Shown: piece after piece, positions 41,032-49,804 of the stretch
Layout: every line of letters begins with the position of its first letter
How positions within the stretch are numbered: position 1 is the first letter of the stretch
Assembly: GCF_900115345.1 (NCBI RefSeq)
Contig: NZ_FOWC01000022.1
Coordinates: 1-64,000, forward strand
Length of the DNA: 64,000 nt
From: Amycolatopsis rubida
GTDB taxonomy: Bacteria > Actinomycetota > Actinomycetes > Mycobacteriales > Pseudonocardiaceae
Direction: 5' to 3'
The notes under the pieces: generated by a model
Databases searched by the model: none
Told to the model about the DNA's origin: nothing
The model's input: only the letters and a program-made list of their open reading frames with translations
Translations under genes and position numbers: made by a program

Positions 41032-41471
41032 TCGGGCTTGCGTCCGCGCCGGGTGCGTTCGCGTCCCTCGGCGTAGCTGGCGAGCTGGTCCATCAGGGCG
41101 GAAACGGTCCGCCGGTCGCGCTCGGACAGCCGCATCGCGCGCTGCGCCAGGCCACGGGCCTGGGTGTCGCGCCAGGCGACCACGTCGGCCACCTGCTCGT
41201 CGACCCGGCCGGCGACCTCGTCGTCGAAGAAGTAGGTGACCGGCACGCCGAAGAACCGCGCGAGCGCCTGGATGTGCGACCGCTTCGGGTCGCGCCGGGC
41301 GCCGACGGCCAGCTGCTGGACATGCGTGGCCGACATGCTGACGCCGGTCACGTCGGCGACGCCCTGGGCGATCTCGCGGTAGGAGTAGGGCTTGCGGTCC
41401 GGCGGATGCACGGTCGCGATCAGGTGTGCCAGCCGTTCCGCGAAGCTGCGCTCCTGGTCCTGCTCGGCCAT
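41028..41471 (-). CDS. XRE-family helix-turn-helix regulator
   Basis: A 147-residue regulator with an N-terminal helix-turn-helix (YREIAQGVADVTGVSMSATHVQQLAVGARRDPKRSHIQALARFFGV) and a C-terminal charged helical tail (DEQVADVVAWRDTQARGLAQ). ATG at 41471 is chosen, with a G-rich GGTGGGGG upstream; the frame runs open to 41726 without support. Overlaps the ImmA-like gene by four bases, so the pair is made together. An inverted repeat GTTTAG-aaaa-CTAAAC about 100 bases upstream is a candidate operator. Confidence 0.85.
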   Translation of the reverse strand: MAEQDQERSFAERLAHLIATVHPPDRKPYSYREIAQGVADVTGVSMSATHVQQLAVGARRDPKRSHIQALARFFGVPVTYFFDDEVAGRVDEQVADVVAWRDTQARGLAQRAMRLSERDRRTVSALMDQLASYAEGRERTRRGRKPE

Positions 41472-41529
41472 GCCGCCCCCACCACCGTTCCGTCTCCGTA
41501 ACAGCGACCAGCATAACCGTCCCGAAAAC

Positions 41530-41589
41530 TTGACACCAGCTGTCCCGTTCCAGCTACACTCGCCCCGCGCATCGTTTAGAAAACTAAAC
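41530..41589 (+). promoter_or_regulatory. promoter and inverted repeat between XRE and epimerase genes
   Basis: TTGACA (41530-41535) and TACACT (41555-41560) with a 19-base spacer could drive the plus-strand epimerase gene. Just downstream GTTTAG (41574-41579) and CTAAAC (41584-41589) form a perfect inverted repeat around AAAA, a plausible operator for the divergent XRE protein. Confidence 0.5.
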
Positions 41590-41686
41590 ACCGGGATCCG
41601 CGTGCGGTCGCTGGGGGTGCCCGCACGCGGTCCCGCGCTCGCGCGTGCGAGGGACGCACAAGTGACGCACAGACTGCGGAGGTAGG

Positions 41687-42640
41687 TTGTGCGCCATGAC
41701 ACTCCCCCACAGTCCCGAAAGGACACCCGTCGTCGTCACCGGCGGCAGTGGCTTCATCGGCCGCGCTGTCGTGCGCGAGTTCCGTGAGCGCGGTTATCCG
41801 GTCACGGTCGTGGACCGCGTGCGCTACGAGACGGCGGACGAGGGAGTGCGCGTCGTCGTCGGAGATCTGCGTGCCGCCGAAACTCGCGAAGCAGCTGTCG
41901 AAGCAGGCGTCGGCGGAATCGTGCACCTCGCCGCGCTGACATCCGTGCTGAAGTCCGTCGAACTGCCGCGCGACACGTACGCGGAGAACGTTGCGGTGAC
42001 ACAAGAACTTCTTGAACTGTGCCGCGTACGCGAGGTGCCGCGCTTCATTCTCGCGTCCACGAACGCGGTGATCGGCGACGTCGGCACTAACACCATCACG
42101 GTCGACCTGCCCACGAAGCCGCTTACGCCATACGGTGCCACGAAAGCTGCCTGCGAAATGCTGCTGTCGGGCTACGCGGGCGCGTACGGCATCACGACGT
42201 GCGCGCTGCGCTTCACCAACGTGTACGGGCCTGGTATGTCGCATAAAGACAGCTTCGTGCCGCGCATGATGCGCGCAGCGTTGAACAATGAAGGCGTGCG
42301 GGTGTACGGCAGCGGCGAGCAGCGTCGCGACCTCGTGCACGTAGACGACGTCGTGCGCGCGATCGCGCTCGCGTATGAGAGCGGTTACACCGGCCGCGCG
42401 ATCGTCGGTGCCGGACGTTCGGTGTCAGTGCTGGAAATGGTCGAGACCGTGCGCGCGGTGACCGGTGCCGAGTTGCCGATCGAGCACGTGCCCGCGCCGG
42501 CCGGGGAGATGCCCGCAGTGGTCGTCGACGTCTCGGCGAGCGCGGAAACCATCGGCTACCGCCCGGAAATCACCCTCGCCGACGGCCTCGCCACGGCCTG
42601 GAAATACTTCTCCGGACTGGACCGGGCCGAGGCGCCGTGA
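41687..42640 (+). CDS. NAD-dependent sugar epimerase/dehydratase
   Basis: A 317-residue extended-SDR enzyme: NAD motif GGSGFIGR near the N-terminus, catalytic YGATK (Tyr and Lys) and NVYGPG, as in nucleotide-sugar 4-epimerases/GalE-like proteins. It likely epimerises or dehydrates an NDP-sugar. GGAGG six bases upstream supports the GTG at 41687 over the ATG four codons on. It overlaps the following glycosyltransferase by four bases, so its product is probably the sugar donor that enzyme uses. Confidence 0.9.
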   Translation: MCAMTLPHSPERTPVVVTGGSGFIGRAVVREFRERGYPVTVVDRVRYETADEGVRVVVGDLRAAETREAAVEAGVGGIVHLAALTSVLKSVELPRDTYAENVAVTQELLELCRVREVPRFILASTNAVIGDVGTNTITVDLPTKPLTPYGATKAACEMLLSGYAGAYGITTCALRFTNVYGPGMSHKDSFVPRMMRAALNNEGVRVYGSGEQRRDLVHVDDVVRAIALAYESGYTGRAIVGAGRSVSVLEMVETVRAVTGAELPIEHVPAPAGEMPAVVVDVSASAETIGYRPEITLADGLATAWKYFSGLDRAEAP

Positions 42641-44811
42641 CCGGATTCCTCCGGCGCCACGCGTTCCTGCTGGTGCTCCTCGCCGCGGGAACCACGCTGC
42701 GGGTGCTGTCCTGGATCGCCTACCAGCCCGCGCTGCTGTACATCGATTCCTTCCGCTACCTGGACAATCTGCAACCTCTGCGCGCCGACGGGATCAACCC
42801 GGTCGGCTACGACCTGCTGTTGAGGCCGCTGCTCGCGGTCGGCGGACTGTCCTTCGTCGCCGCCGTGCAGCACGTGGCCGGACTCGCGATCGCGGTCGGG
42901 ATCTACGCGCTGGCCCGGCGGCTCGGCGCGCGCGACTGGGTGAGCGCGCTGGCCGCCGCTCCGCTGCTGCTCGACGCCTACCAGGTGCAGATCGAGCAGA
43001 ACATCATGGCCGAGGTGCTGTTCGAGGCGCTGCTGTTCGGGCTGCTGTGGCTGGTGCTGGCCAAGGGAAAACCGAACTGGCGCCGGATCGCGCTGGCCGG
43101 CCTCGTGGTCGGGTTCGGCGTGCTGGTGCGGCTGATCGGCATCACGATCGCCGCGCCGTTCCTGCTGTACGTGCTCGCCGCGGGCAGCGCGTGGCGTTCG
43201 TGGCGCGGCTGGCGCGACGCCGGCGCCGGGCTGCTCGCGATCCTCGTCGTGGTGGTCCCGTACGCGGGGAAAGTCAGGGCGGAGACCGGAAAATGGGGCC
43301 TGAGCGGGCCGTCCGGCAGCATGCTCTACGGCCGCACCGCCGCGGTCGCGGATTGCGCGAAACTTCAGCTCGATCCGGTCGTGCGGCAGTTCTGCCCCAC
43401 CGAACCGGCCGAGAACCGGCTGGTCGACAACTACACGCACGCCGACCTCGACCCGGCGTGGCCCGGCCCGCTGCCGCCCGGAGCGGACAAGAGCGAGCTG
43501 GCGCACGAATTCGCGGTGACGACGTTGAAGGCGCAGTGGTGGGACGTCGCGACGTCGATCCTCGGCGACTTCGGCAAGAGCTTCCAGTTCACCCGCTACA
43601 CCGCGGCCGACGACGTGCCGATCGACCGGTGGCAGTTCCAGCTGACCTACCCGGAGTTCGCCGACGACGCCGTGGTCAAGACGGTCACCCAGCAGTACGA
43701 CGGCACGGATCCCAAGGTCAACGAGCCGATCGCGGTGTTCCTGCGCGACTACCAGATCAACGGCGGGTTCGTGCCTGGCGCAGTGCTCGGGTTCTTCGCG
43801 CTGCTCGGCCTGCTGACCGTGCTGCGGCGCAAGAAGCCCCGTCACCCGGCGCGCAGCGGTGCCTTGTTCGCTGCTGGCACTGGCTTGTTCCTGCTGTTCG
43901 CGTCCGCGGTGTTCGAGTTTTCCTGGCGTTATCAGCTGCCCGCGCTCGTGCTGTTGCCGGTCGCCGGAGCGCTCGGGTTTACCACGCTCACTGTGGCCAG
44001 CCGTCGTCGTCTCGGCAGTTATCCGGACGCTGTCGACGAAGGCGCGATCAAGGACTTCCGTGACCGGCATCCCGGCGCGAAGCTGTCCGAGCTGACCGTG
44101 GTGATCGCCGCGTACAACGAAGCCGGCGGCATCGGCCAGGTGCTGGAGAAGATGCCGGACGAATGTCTCGGGCTGCCGGTGGACGTCCTGGTGGTCGTAG
44201 ACGGCGGTACGGACAACACCGCGGCCATCGCGGAAGACCACGGCGCGTACGTGTGCGTCGCGCCGACTAACCGCGGCCAGGGCGCCGCGCTGCGCCTCGG
44301 ATATCACCTTGCTGCCGAGAACGGCGCGAAGTACATCGTCACGACAGACGGCGACGGTCAGTACGACAACAGCGAAATGGCCGAACTGCTCGCGCCGTTG
44401 CTGGACGGCACCGCCGATTTCGTAACCGGCTCCCGGCGTTTGGGGCATGAAGAGGCTGACAGCCGGATGCGCTGGATCGGCGTGCGCGTGTTCGCATGTC
44501 TCGCGTCAGTCCTGACCTGGCGGCGGATCTCCGACACGTCCTTCGGATTCCGTTCGCTGCGCGCGGAACTCGCGTGCGCGATCCCGCTGAACGAACCGCA
44601 GTACCAGTCATCGGAACTGCTGCTGGGCGCGACCGCGCAAGGCGCGCGCGTGCTCGAACGGCCGATGAGCATGCGGCTGCGCAAGGCGGGCAAGAGCAAG
44701 AAGGGCGGCAGCGTCGTGTACGGCGCGAACTACGCGCGGGTCATGACAGGGACGTGGTGGCGCGGGTACGTGCTGCGCCGCGGCCGAAAACGAACCGGTC
44801 GAGCATCGTGA
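42637..44811 (+). CDS. fused polytopic GT-C-like and GT2 glycosyltransferase
   Basis: A 724-residue protein. Residues 1 to about 460 form a polytopic membrane domain (around ten segments) with an extracytoplasmic loop, resembling GT-C/PMT-like transferases; an acidic pair typical of the first GT-C loop is not clear. Residues from about 480 to 690 form a cytoplasmic GT2 domain: ELTVVIAAYNEAGGI, VVVDGGTDNT and the DxD-type TTDGDGQYD, as in polyprenyl-phosphate sugar synthases. One chain could thus load a sugar on polyprenyl phosphate and transfer it outside. Start overlaps the epimerase stop (GTGA). Its last 71 bases overlap the convergent gtrA-like gene. Confidence 0.85.
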   Translation: MTGFLRRHAFLLVLLAAGTTLRVLSWIAYQPALLYIDSFRYLDNLQPLRADGINPVGYDLLLRPLLAVGGLSFVAAVQHVAGLAIAVGIYALARRLGARDWVSALAAAPLLLDAYQVQIEQNIMAEVLFEALLFGLLWLVLAKGKPNWRRIALAGLVVGFGVLVRLIGITIAAPFLLYVLAAGSAWRSWRGWRDAGAGLLAILVVVVPYAGKVRAETGKWGLSGPSGSMLYGRTAAVADCAKLQLDPVVRQFCPTEPAENRLVDNYTHADLDPAWPGPLPPGADKSELAHEFAVTTLKAQWWDVATSILGDFGKSFQFTRYTAADDVPIDRWQFQLTYPEFADDAVVKTVTQQYDGTDPKVNEPIAVFLRDYQINGGFVPGAVLGFFALLGLLTVLRRKKPRHPARSGALFAAGTGLFLLFASAVFEFSWRYQLPALVLLPVAGALGFTTLTVASRRRLGSYPDAVDEGAIKDFRDRHPGAKLSELTVVIAAYNEAGGIGQVLEKMPDECLGLPVDVLVVVDGGTDNTAAIAEDHGAYVCVAPTNRGQGAALRLGYHLAAENGAKYIVTTDGDGQYDNSEMAELLAPLLDGTADFVTGSRRLGHEEADSRMRWIGVRVFACLASVLTWRRISDTSFGFRSLRAELACAIPLNEPQYQSSELLLGATAQGARVLERPMSMRLRKAGKSKKGGSVVYGANYARVMTGTWWRGYVLRRGRKRTGRAS

Positions 44812-45247
44812 ACTTCGCGACGAACACCAGCGCGTAGCTGAGCACGTACGCCGCGTCGAGCAGCACGACCCACCAGAAGTGCGGCAGGTGCAGCGGCGCG
44901 AGCAGGTGCCCGGCGAGCGTGGTCAGGCCGACCGACGCGAGGCCGCCGAGGGAGATGACGAGGACGTAGGGCAGCAGCTCGCGGACCGGTTCGGGACGGC
45001 CGCGGCGGCCCCACACCCAGCGCCGGGTGAGGAAGAAGTTCAGCACCGCCCCGGCCGCGAACGCGCACGCGCTGGCCAGCCACGGGGCCCCGCCCGCGGC
45101 GAGCACCGCGATCAGCGCGGCCTGGCTGAGCAGGGTCGCGGCCACCGAACTGGCGGCCGCGCGGACGAACCTGCCCAGGCCGCGACGAGGCGGCTTGGGC
45201 GATTCCTCCGCCGTGCGGGGGTTCGCCGGGTTGGTTACCGTCGTCAT
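44741..45247 (-). CDS. GtrA-family membrane protein
   Basis: A 168-residue protein with four membrane segments (FVRAAASSVAATLLSQAALI, LASACAFAAGAVLNFFLTRRWVW, LLPYVLVISLGGLASVGL, LLDAAYVLSYALVFVAKF) and the GtrA hallmark NFFLTRRWVW. GtrA proteins are thought to flip polyprenyl-linked sugars. ATG at 45247 is used; an extension to 45301 has no support. The 3' end overlaps the convergent glycosyltransferase gene by 71 bases. Context with a GT2 domain suggests both serve one sugar-export pathway. Confidence 0.88.
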   Translation of the reverse strand: MTTVTNPANPRTAEESPKPPRRGLGRFVRAAASSVAATLLSQAALIAVLAAGGAPWLASACAFAAGAVLNFFLTRRWVWGRRGRPEPVRELLPYVLVISLGGLASVGLTTLAGHLLAPLHLPHFWWVVLLDAAYVLSYALVFVAKFTMLDRFVFGRGAARTRATTSLS

Positions 45248-45435
45248 GTCCCCAGTCTCCCCTCGGGCCGCCGGCTCCGCCGCGCGACCCCCCCGGCCCA
45301 CAGCGGATTCACAGCTGACTGCCAGCCGAACATCAGCGGCGGGCGATTAAGTTCGGATCTGCCACCGCGACACCGGGCGTCGTGTACAACGAAAGGCCGT
45401 GCCTGTCGCGAAAACGAAAGGAAAGGGTGCTCCGG

Positions 45436-46593
45436 ATGCGCGTGCTGGTTCTCGGCGGTGACGGTTACCTAGGCTGGCCCACTGCGCTTCACTTGTCGGA
45501 CAAAGGCCACGAAGTGGCTGTTCTGGACAACTTCGCGCGGCGGCAGTACGACGTCGAACTCGGCGCCGAGAGCCTCGTCCCCATCGAAGACCTGCGCACC
45601 CGCACCGACGCGTGGCACGCGGTGTCCGGAAAGCGGATCGCGCGCTACGAAGGCGACCTGCTCGACGCCGAATTCCTGTTCGGCGCGGTGCGCGATTTCC
45701 GTCCGGCGGCGATCGTGCATTTCGCCGAGCAGCGGTCCGCGCCGTACTCGATGATCGACCGCGAGCACGCCGTCTACACGCAGCACAACAACGTGGTCGG
45801 CAACCTCAACCTGCTGTACGCGATCGCCGAGATCGACCCGGACATCCACCTGGTCAAACTGGGCACGATGGGCGAGTACGGCACCCCGAACATCGACATC
45901 GAGGAAGGCTGGCTCGAGGTCGAGCACAACGGCCGCCGCGACCGGATGCTGTACCCGAAGAAGCCGGGCTCGTTCTACCACCTGTCGAAGGTGCACGACT
46001 CGCACAACATCGAGTTCGCCTGCCGGATCTGGGAACTGCGCGCGACCGACCTCAACCAGGGCGTCGTGTACGGCCAGCAGACGCCGCAGACCGTGCTCGA
46101 CCCGCGCCTGGCCACGCGGTTCGACTACGACGCGGTGTTCGGCACGGTGCTCAACCGGTTCGTCATCCAGGCCGTTCTGGGGCAGCCGCTCACGGTGTAC
46201 GGCAAGGGCGGGCAGACCCGCGGCCTGATCGACATCCGCGACACCGTCGAGTGCATCCGGCTGGCGGTGGAGAACCCGGCCGAGCGCGGCGAGTTCCGGG
46301 TGTTCAACCAGATGACCGAGAGCATGCCGGTGCGCCGGATCGCCGAGGTCGTGGCGGACCGCTTCCCCGGGCCGGTGCAGATCGAGAACCTGGACAACCC
46401 GCGGGTGGAGCAGCCCGAGCACTACTACAACGTGAAGCACACCGGGCTGGTCGGACTGGGGCTGGAGCCGCACCTGCTGTCGGACACGCTGATCGAGTCG
46501 ATGTTCGACATCGTCGGCGCGAACAAGCACCGGGTGAACGACGACCGGCTGCGGCCGACGGTGCGCTGGCGCGGAGCGGTCGAAGCTTCCTGA
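45436..46593 (+). CDS. UDP-sulfoquinovose-synthase-like NAD-dependent epimerase
   Basis: A 385-residue extended-SDR enzyme close to the SQD1/SqdB family. Landmarks are GGDGYLGW at 7-14 (SQD1 has GGDGYCGW), Thr144 in GTMGEYGTP, and Tyr181/Lys185 in FYHLSKVHDSH, equivalent to the catalytic Thr, Tyr and Lys of plant SQD1. SQD1 makes UDP-sulfoquinovose from UDP-glucose and sulfite. Whether this protein does so is uncertain: related enzymes of actinomycete gene clusters act as ordinary epimerases. ATG at 45436 matches the family N-terminus. Divergent from the gtrA-like gene. Confidence 0.85.
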   Translation: MRVLVLGGDGYLGWPTALHLSDKGHEVAVLDNFARRQYDVELGAESLVPIEDLRTRTDAWHAVSGKRIARYEGDLLDAEFLFGAVRDFRPAAIVHFAEQRSAPYSMIDREHAVYTQHNNVVGNLNLLYAIAEIDPDIHLVKLGTMGEYGTPNIDIEEGWLEVEHNGRRDRMLYPKKPGSFYHLSKVHDSHNIEFACRIWELRATDLNQGVVYGQQTPQTVLDPRLATRFDYDAVFGTVLNRFVIQAVLGQPLTVYGKGGQTRGLIDIRDTVECIRLAVENPAERGEFRVFNQMTESMPVRRIAEVVADRFPGPVQIENLDNPRVEQPEHYYNVKHTGLVGLGLEPHLLSDTLIESMFDIVGANKHRVNDDRLRPTVRWRGAVEAS

Positions 46594-47051
46594 TTTCGCT
46601 TCCCGAAGTCCGTGCGGGGGCCTTCACCAGGCGGCTCTCCCGCCGGGAAACAGGGGTGAAGTGCGCCTGGCCGAGCCGAAGGGCCTGCCGGGGCCGAACC
46701 GGCCGTGGGTGGCACCGGACGGGTGCCGGTTCGCGTCCGTGAAGGGCTCCTTGGGGGAATCGGATTCCCTCAAGGAGCCCTTCACGGAGGTGAATTCCGA
46801 TGCCAGCGGCTTGAGCCGGGCGGCCTGCCCCTGCTGGCCGTCCACAAAGGACGCCATCGCCGACCGATGCCCGGTTGCTGCCCGTATGGCCGTTCTTGCA
46901 GGTCAAGTCCCCGGCTTGGGGCTCAGAGTCCGGCGTCGGCCAAACCCGGTACGTCCCGCGCGGGCAGAAGTGCCGAAATTGTCGGTGGCGGGTGGGATGC
47001 TCTTCGAGTCAGCCCCGAGGGGGACGGAACCGGAAGAGCGGCAAGGGAAAC
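46594..47051. other. 458-base intergenic region
   Basis: No gene recognised between the sulfoquinovose-synthase-like gene and the SWIM gene. It contains a long near-perfect palindrome (46736-46788, separate entry) and a small GGCACC/GGTGCC inverted repeat. The remainder probably holds the promoter of the five-gene operon, but no -35/-10 pair is convincing. Confidence 0.5.
46736..46788. repeat. 53-base near-perfect palindrome
   Basis: The outer arms, 18 bases each, include GTGAAGGGCTCCTTG (46739-46753) and its complement at 46771-46785; a G-T pair and inner arms GGGAATC/GATTCCC then follow around a central G. As RNA it is a 26-pair hairpin. I believe similar palindromes are common between genes in Amycolatopsis. 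It may terminate transcription from either side. Confidence 0.75.
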
Positions 47052-48365
47052 GTGGGGGACGAAGCAGCGGCGCGGTGGAGCTCCGAGAGGGTGCTCGAAC
47101 TCGCGCCGGACGCCGCGTCGGCGAAAGCCGGGCGCGGGCAGGCGGCGCCGGCGAAGTGGTCGGACGCGGGCGCGTCGGGCCGTGCTGTCTGGGGCGCGTG
47201 CCAAGGCAGCGGGAAGCGGCCGTACCAGACGACGGTGGAAACGGCCGGGCCCGCGTTCCGGTGCAGTTGCCCGAGCCGGAAGTTCCCGTGCAAGCACGCG
47301 CTGGGATTGCTGCTGCTCTGGGCCGACGGCCAGGTCCCCCGCGCGGAGGAGCCCGGATGGGTGCACCCGTGGCTGGACGAACGGGCCGCGCGGGCGGAAC
47401 GGGCCGAGAAGAAACCGGACGCGCCCAAGGACCTCGAAGCGGCGGCCAAACGGGCGCAGGAACGGCTCGCACGGGTCACCGCCGGAGCCGCTGAGCTGTG
47501 CGGATGGCTCGCCGACCGGGTGTCCGCCGGGTTCGCGACCTTCGAACGCGGCGGCGCCGACGAGCTGTACACGGTCGCCTCGCGCATGGTCGACGCGCAA
47601 GCTCCCGGGCTGGCGAACGGCCTGCGCCGGGCAGCGGCGCTGGTCGGGCGCGGCCGGGACTGGCCGGATCGCCTGCTGGCCGAGTTGTCGCTGGTGTACG
47701 TGCTCGCGGACGCGGCGAGCAGGCTGGAGTCGCTGCCTGCCGGGCTCGCCGGCACCGTCCGGACCCGGCTGGGGTTCTCGGTGAGCACTGCGCAGGTGCT
47801 GGAGTCCGGCGAGCGGGTGCCGGACCAATGGCTGGTCACCGGCGCGATCGACGAGGAGCAGGACTCGCTGCGCAGCAGGCGCACCTGGCTGCGGGGCAAG
47901 CGCAGCGGCCGGGACGCGCTGGTGCTGTCGTTCGCTCCGCCCGGGCGTCCGCTGGACAGCTCGCTGCCGCCGGGGTACGTCGTCGCGGGAGAGCTGGTGT
48001 TCCACCCGGGTGCGGTGCCGTTGCGGGCAGTGTTCGACCATCGGGAGGAACCCGTCGCTCCGGAAGGCGGGCCGGTTGGCGGGACCTGCGCCGCCGCGCT
48101 CGCCGAACGTGCTGCCGCGCTCGCGGCCGATCCTTGGCTGGACCGGTGGCCGGTGCTGTTGAGCGAACTCCGCCCGGCGCGGCACGGGGACGAGTGGGCG
48201 TTGTCCGATGTGGACGGTGCGGCGCTGCCGCTGGCGCCTTCGGTGGATCCGTGGCCGCTGCTGGCGCTCGCGGCCGAGCGGCCGGTGACGGTGGCCGCCG
48301 AGTGGACGGCAGCGGGGTTGCGGCCGTTGAGCTGCTGGCATCGCGGCGGGATGGTGCGACTGTGA
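47052..48365 (+). CDS. SWIM zinc-finger protein, first gene of a five-gene system
   Basis: A 437-residue protein. The SWIM zinc-binding motif CxC-x6-CxH is at Cys71, Cys73, Cys80, His82 (RCSCPSRKFPCKHALG); SWIM domains bind DNA or protein. The rest is helical, including a charged coiled-coil-like stretch (about 105-150), with no known domain. AAGGG lies just before the GTG at 47052; the frame is open upstream without support. The stop overlaps the next gene by four bases. In other actinomycetes, SWIM proteins head the same MoxR/VWA neighbourhood (recollection of annotation, not checked). Confidence 0.88.
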   Translation: MGDEAAARWSSERVLELAPDAASAKAGRGQAAPAKWSDAGASGRAVWGACQGSGKRPYQTTVETAGPAFRCSCPSRKFPCKHALGLLLLWADGQVPRAEEPGWVHPWLDERAARAERAEKKPDAPKDLEAAAKRAQERLARVTAGAAELCGWLADRVSAGFATFERGGADELYTVASRMVDAQAPGLANGLRRAAALVGRGRDWPDRLLAELSLVYVLADAASRLESLPAGLAGTVRTRLGFSVSTAQVLESGERVPDQWLVTGAIDEEQDSLRSRRTWLRGKRSGRDALVLSFAPPGRPLDSSLPPGYVVAGELVFHPGAVPLRAVFDHREEPVAPEGGPVGGTCAAALAERAAALAADPWLDRWPVLLSELRPARHGDEWALSDVDGAALPLAPSVDPWPLLALAAERPVTVAAEWTAAGLRPLSCWHRGGMVRL

Positions 48366-49804
48366 CTGCCTGGAACGACCTCGTCAGCACCGTCCTGCTC
48401 GGCACCCGCCGCCGGACCCTCGACCCCGCCGGATTACCGCCCGGGGTAAGGGACGTCGCCGAACGCCGCACCGACCCCGCCGACCAAGCGCTCGTCGCCG
48501 CGGCGGCGTACACCGGCTACCGGCGGGCTGGGCAGCAACCACTGACCGGCATCGAACCCGAACCTGCCGCGACGGAGGACACCCGTCCGTTCATCCCGGC
48601 CGCGGCGCGGGCGCGGCTCGGGCACCTGCTCTCCGCGAACCGGCCGGAACTGGTCGAGGAATGGCTCGCCACGGTGGCGGACAAGGGATTCCGCGTCCCG
48701 GCCGAGCGGCTGCCCGCCCTCGCCGACGCGGCACGGACCCGGGTGTCGCTGCGGGCGCCGCTCGCCGCGGTCGCCGGGCCGGTCGGCGCGTGGCTCGGCG
48801 AACGGAATCCGGAGTGGGCGTTCCTGGTCGCCGCCGCGGACGACACCAGCGACGACGCCTGGCAGTTCGGCACCGCCGCGCGTCGGCAAGCCTGGCTGGA
48901 ACGCGTGCTCGCCGCCGATCCCGCCCGCGCGCGAGAGAGGCTCGCCGCGGCCTGGGGCAACGAACCGGCCGACGTCCGGGCGACGTTCCTGGCCCTGCTC
49001 GGCGAGCACCTCGCCGAGCAGGACGAGCCGTTCGTCGAAGCCGCGCTCGGCGACCGGGCGGCCGGGGTGCGCGAGATCGCGCTGCGGCTGATCGGCCGGT
49101 ACCCCGATTCGGCCTTCGGCGAGCGGATGATCGACCGGCTGCGGGCCTGCGTCGCCGTGCGCAGCCGCGCGCTGCGGGCCGACGTCCTCGAATTCACTCC
49201 GCCCGAACCGGACGACAGCCTGATCCGCGACGGCATCCGCGTCCCGGCCGGGCCGGGGCAGGGCACCGCCCGGCTGCGCGCGATCGTCGCCGCCGCTCCC
49301 CTGCGGTTCTGGGCCGGGTACGGCACCCCGGGCGAACTGGCCGGGATGCTCGTCGAAGGCCCGCCGCTGAACGTGGTGCGCGAAAGCTGGGCCACCGCCG
49401 CGCTCCGGCAGCGCGACGAGCAATGGGCGCAAGCCCTCGTGGAAGCCGAACCGGGCGGGCGCAGCACCGCCGCGCTCATCGGCGTGCTGTCGCCCGAACA
49501 ACAGGCCGCCACGGTCGCGAAGCTGACCCGCGGGCTGCCGGTCGAAGCCCTCACCCGGCTCATCCTCGACCTGCCGCAGCCCTGGCCCGCCGCGCTCGGC
49601 ACGGTGCTGCTCGACTGGGTCGCCGGGCAACGCGACCACCGGCTGGTCGCGCATGCGGCCGCGCTGATCGCGAAGGCCGTGCCCGTCGCCTGCCTCGGCC
49701 ACCCGCTGGCCGAGGTCCCGCTTCCCGGCGAAGCCGCCCCGTGGCGGCGCGCGGTCGCCGAAACCCTGTCCTTCCGCCGTGAAATGCACAAGGAGCTCGC
49801 ATGA
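48362..49804 (+). CDS. DUF5691-family protein
   Basis: A 480-residue Ala/Arg/Leu-rich helical protein with no catalytic motif, consistent with HEAT-like repeat structure (repeated ALGDRAAGVREIALRLIGRYP-type helices). Position between a SWIM and a MoxR gene is where DUF5691 proteins occur. No signal peptide or membrane segment. Start GTG overlaps the SWIM stop (48362-48365) and its stop overlaps the MoxR ATG (49801-49804), so it is translated with both. It may be a scaffold or substrate adaptor of the ATPase; this is inference. Confidence 0.8.
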   Translation: MTAWNDLVSTVLLGTRRRTLDPAGLPPGVRDVAERRTDPADQALVAAAAYTGYRRAGQQPLTGIEPEPAATEDTRPFIPAAARARLGHLLSANRPELVEEWLATVADKGFRVPAERLPALADAARTRVSLRAPLAAVAGPVGAWLGERNPEWAFLVAAADDTSDDAWQFGTAARRQAWLERVLAADPARARERLAAAWGNEPADVRATFLALLGEHLAEQDEPFVEAALGDRAAGVREIALRLIGRYPDSAFGERMIDRLRACVAVRSRALRADVLEFTPPEPDDSLIRDGIRVPAGPGQGTARLRAIVAAAPLRFWAGYGTPGELAGMLVEGPPLNVVRESWATAALRQRDEQWAQALVEAEPGGRSTAALIGVLSPEQQAATVAKLTRGLPVEALTRLILDLPQPWPAALGTVLLDWVAGQRDHRLVAHAAALIAKAVPVACLGHPLAEVPLPGEAAPWRRAVAETLSFRREMHKELA

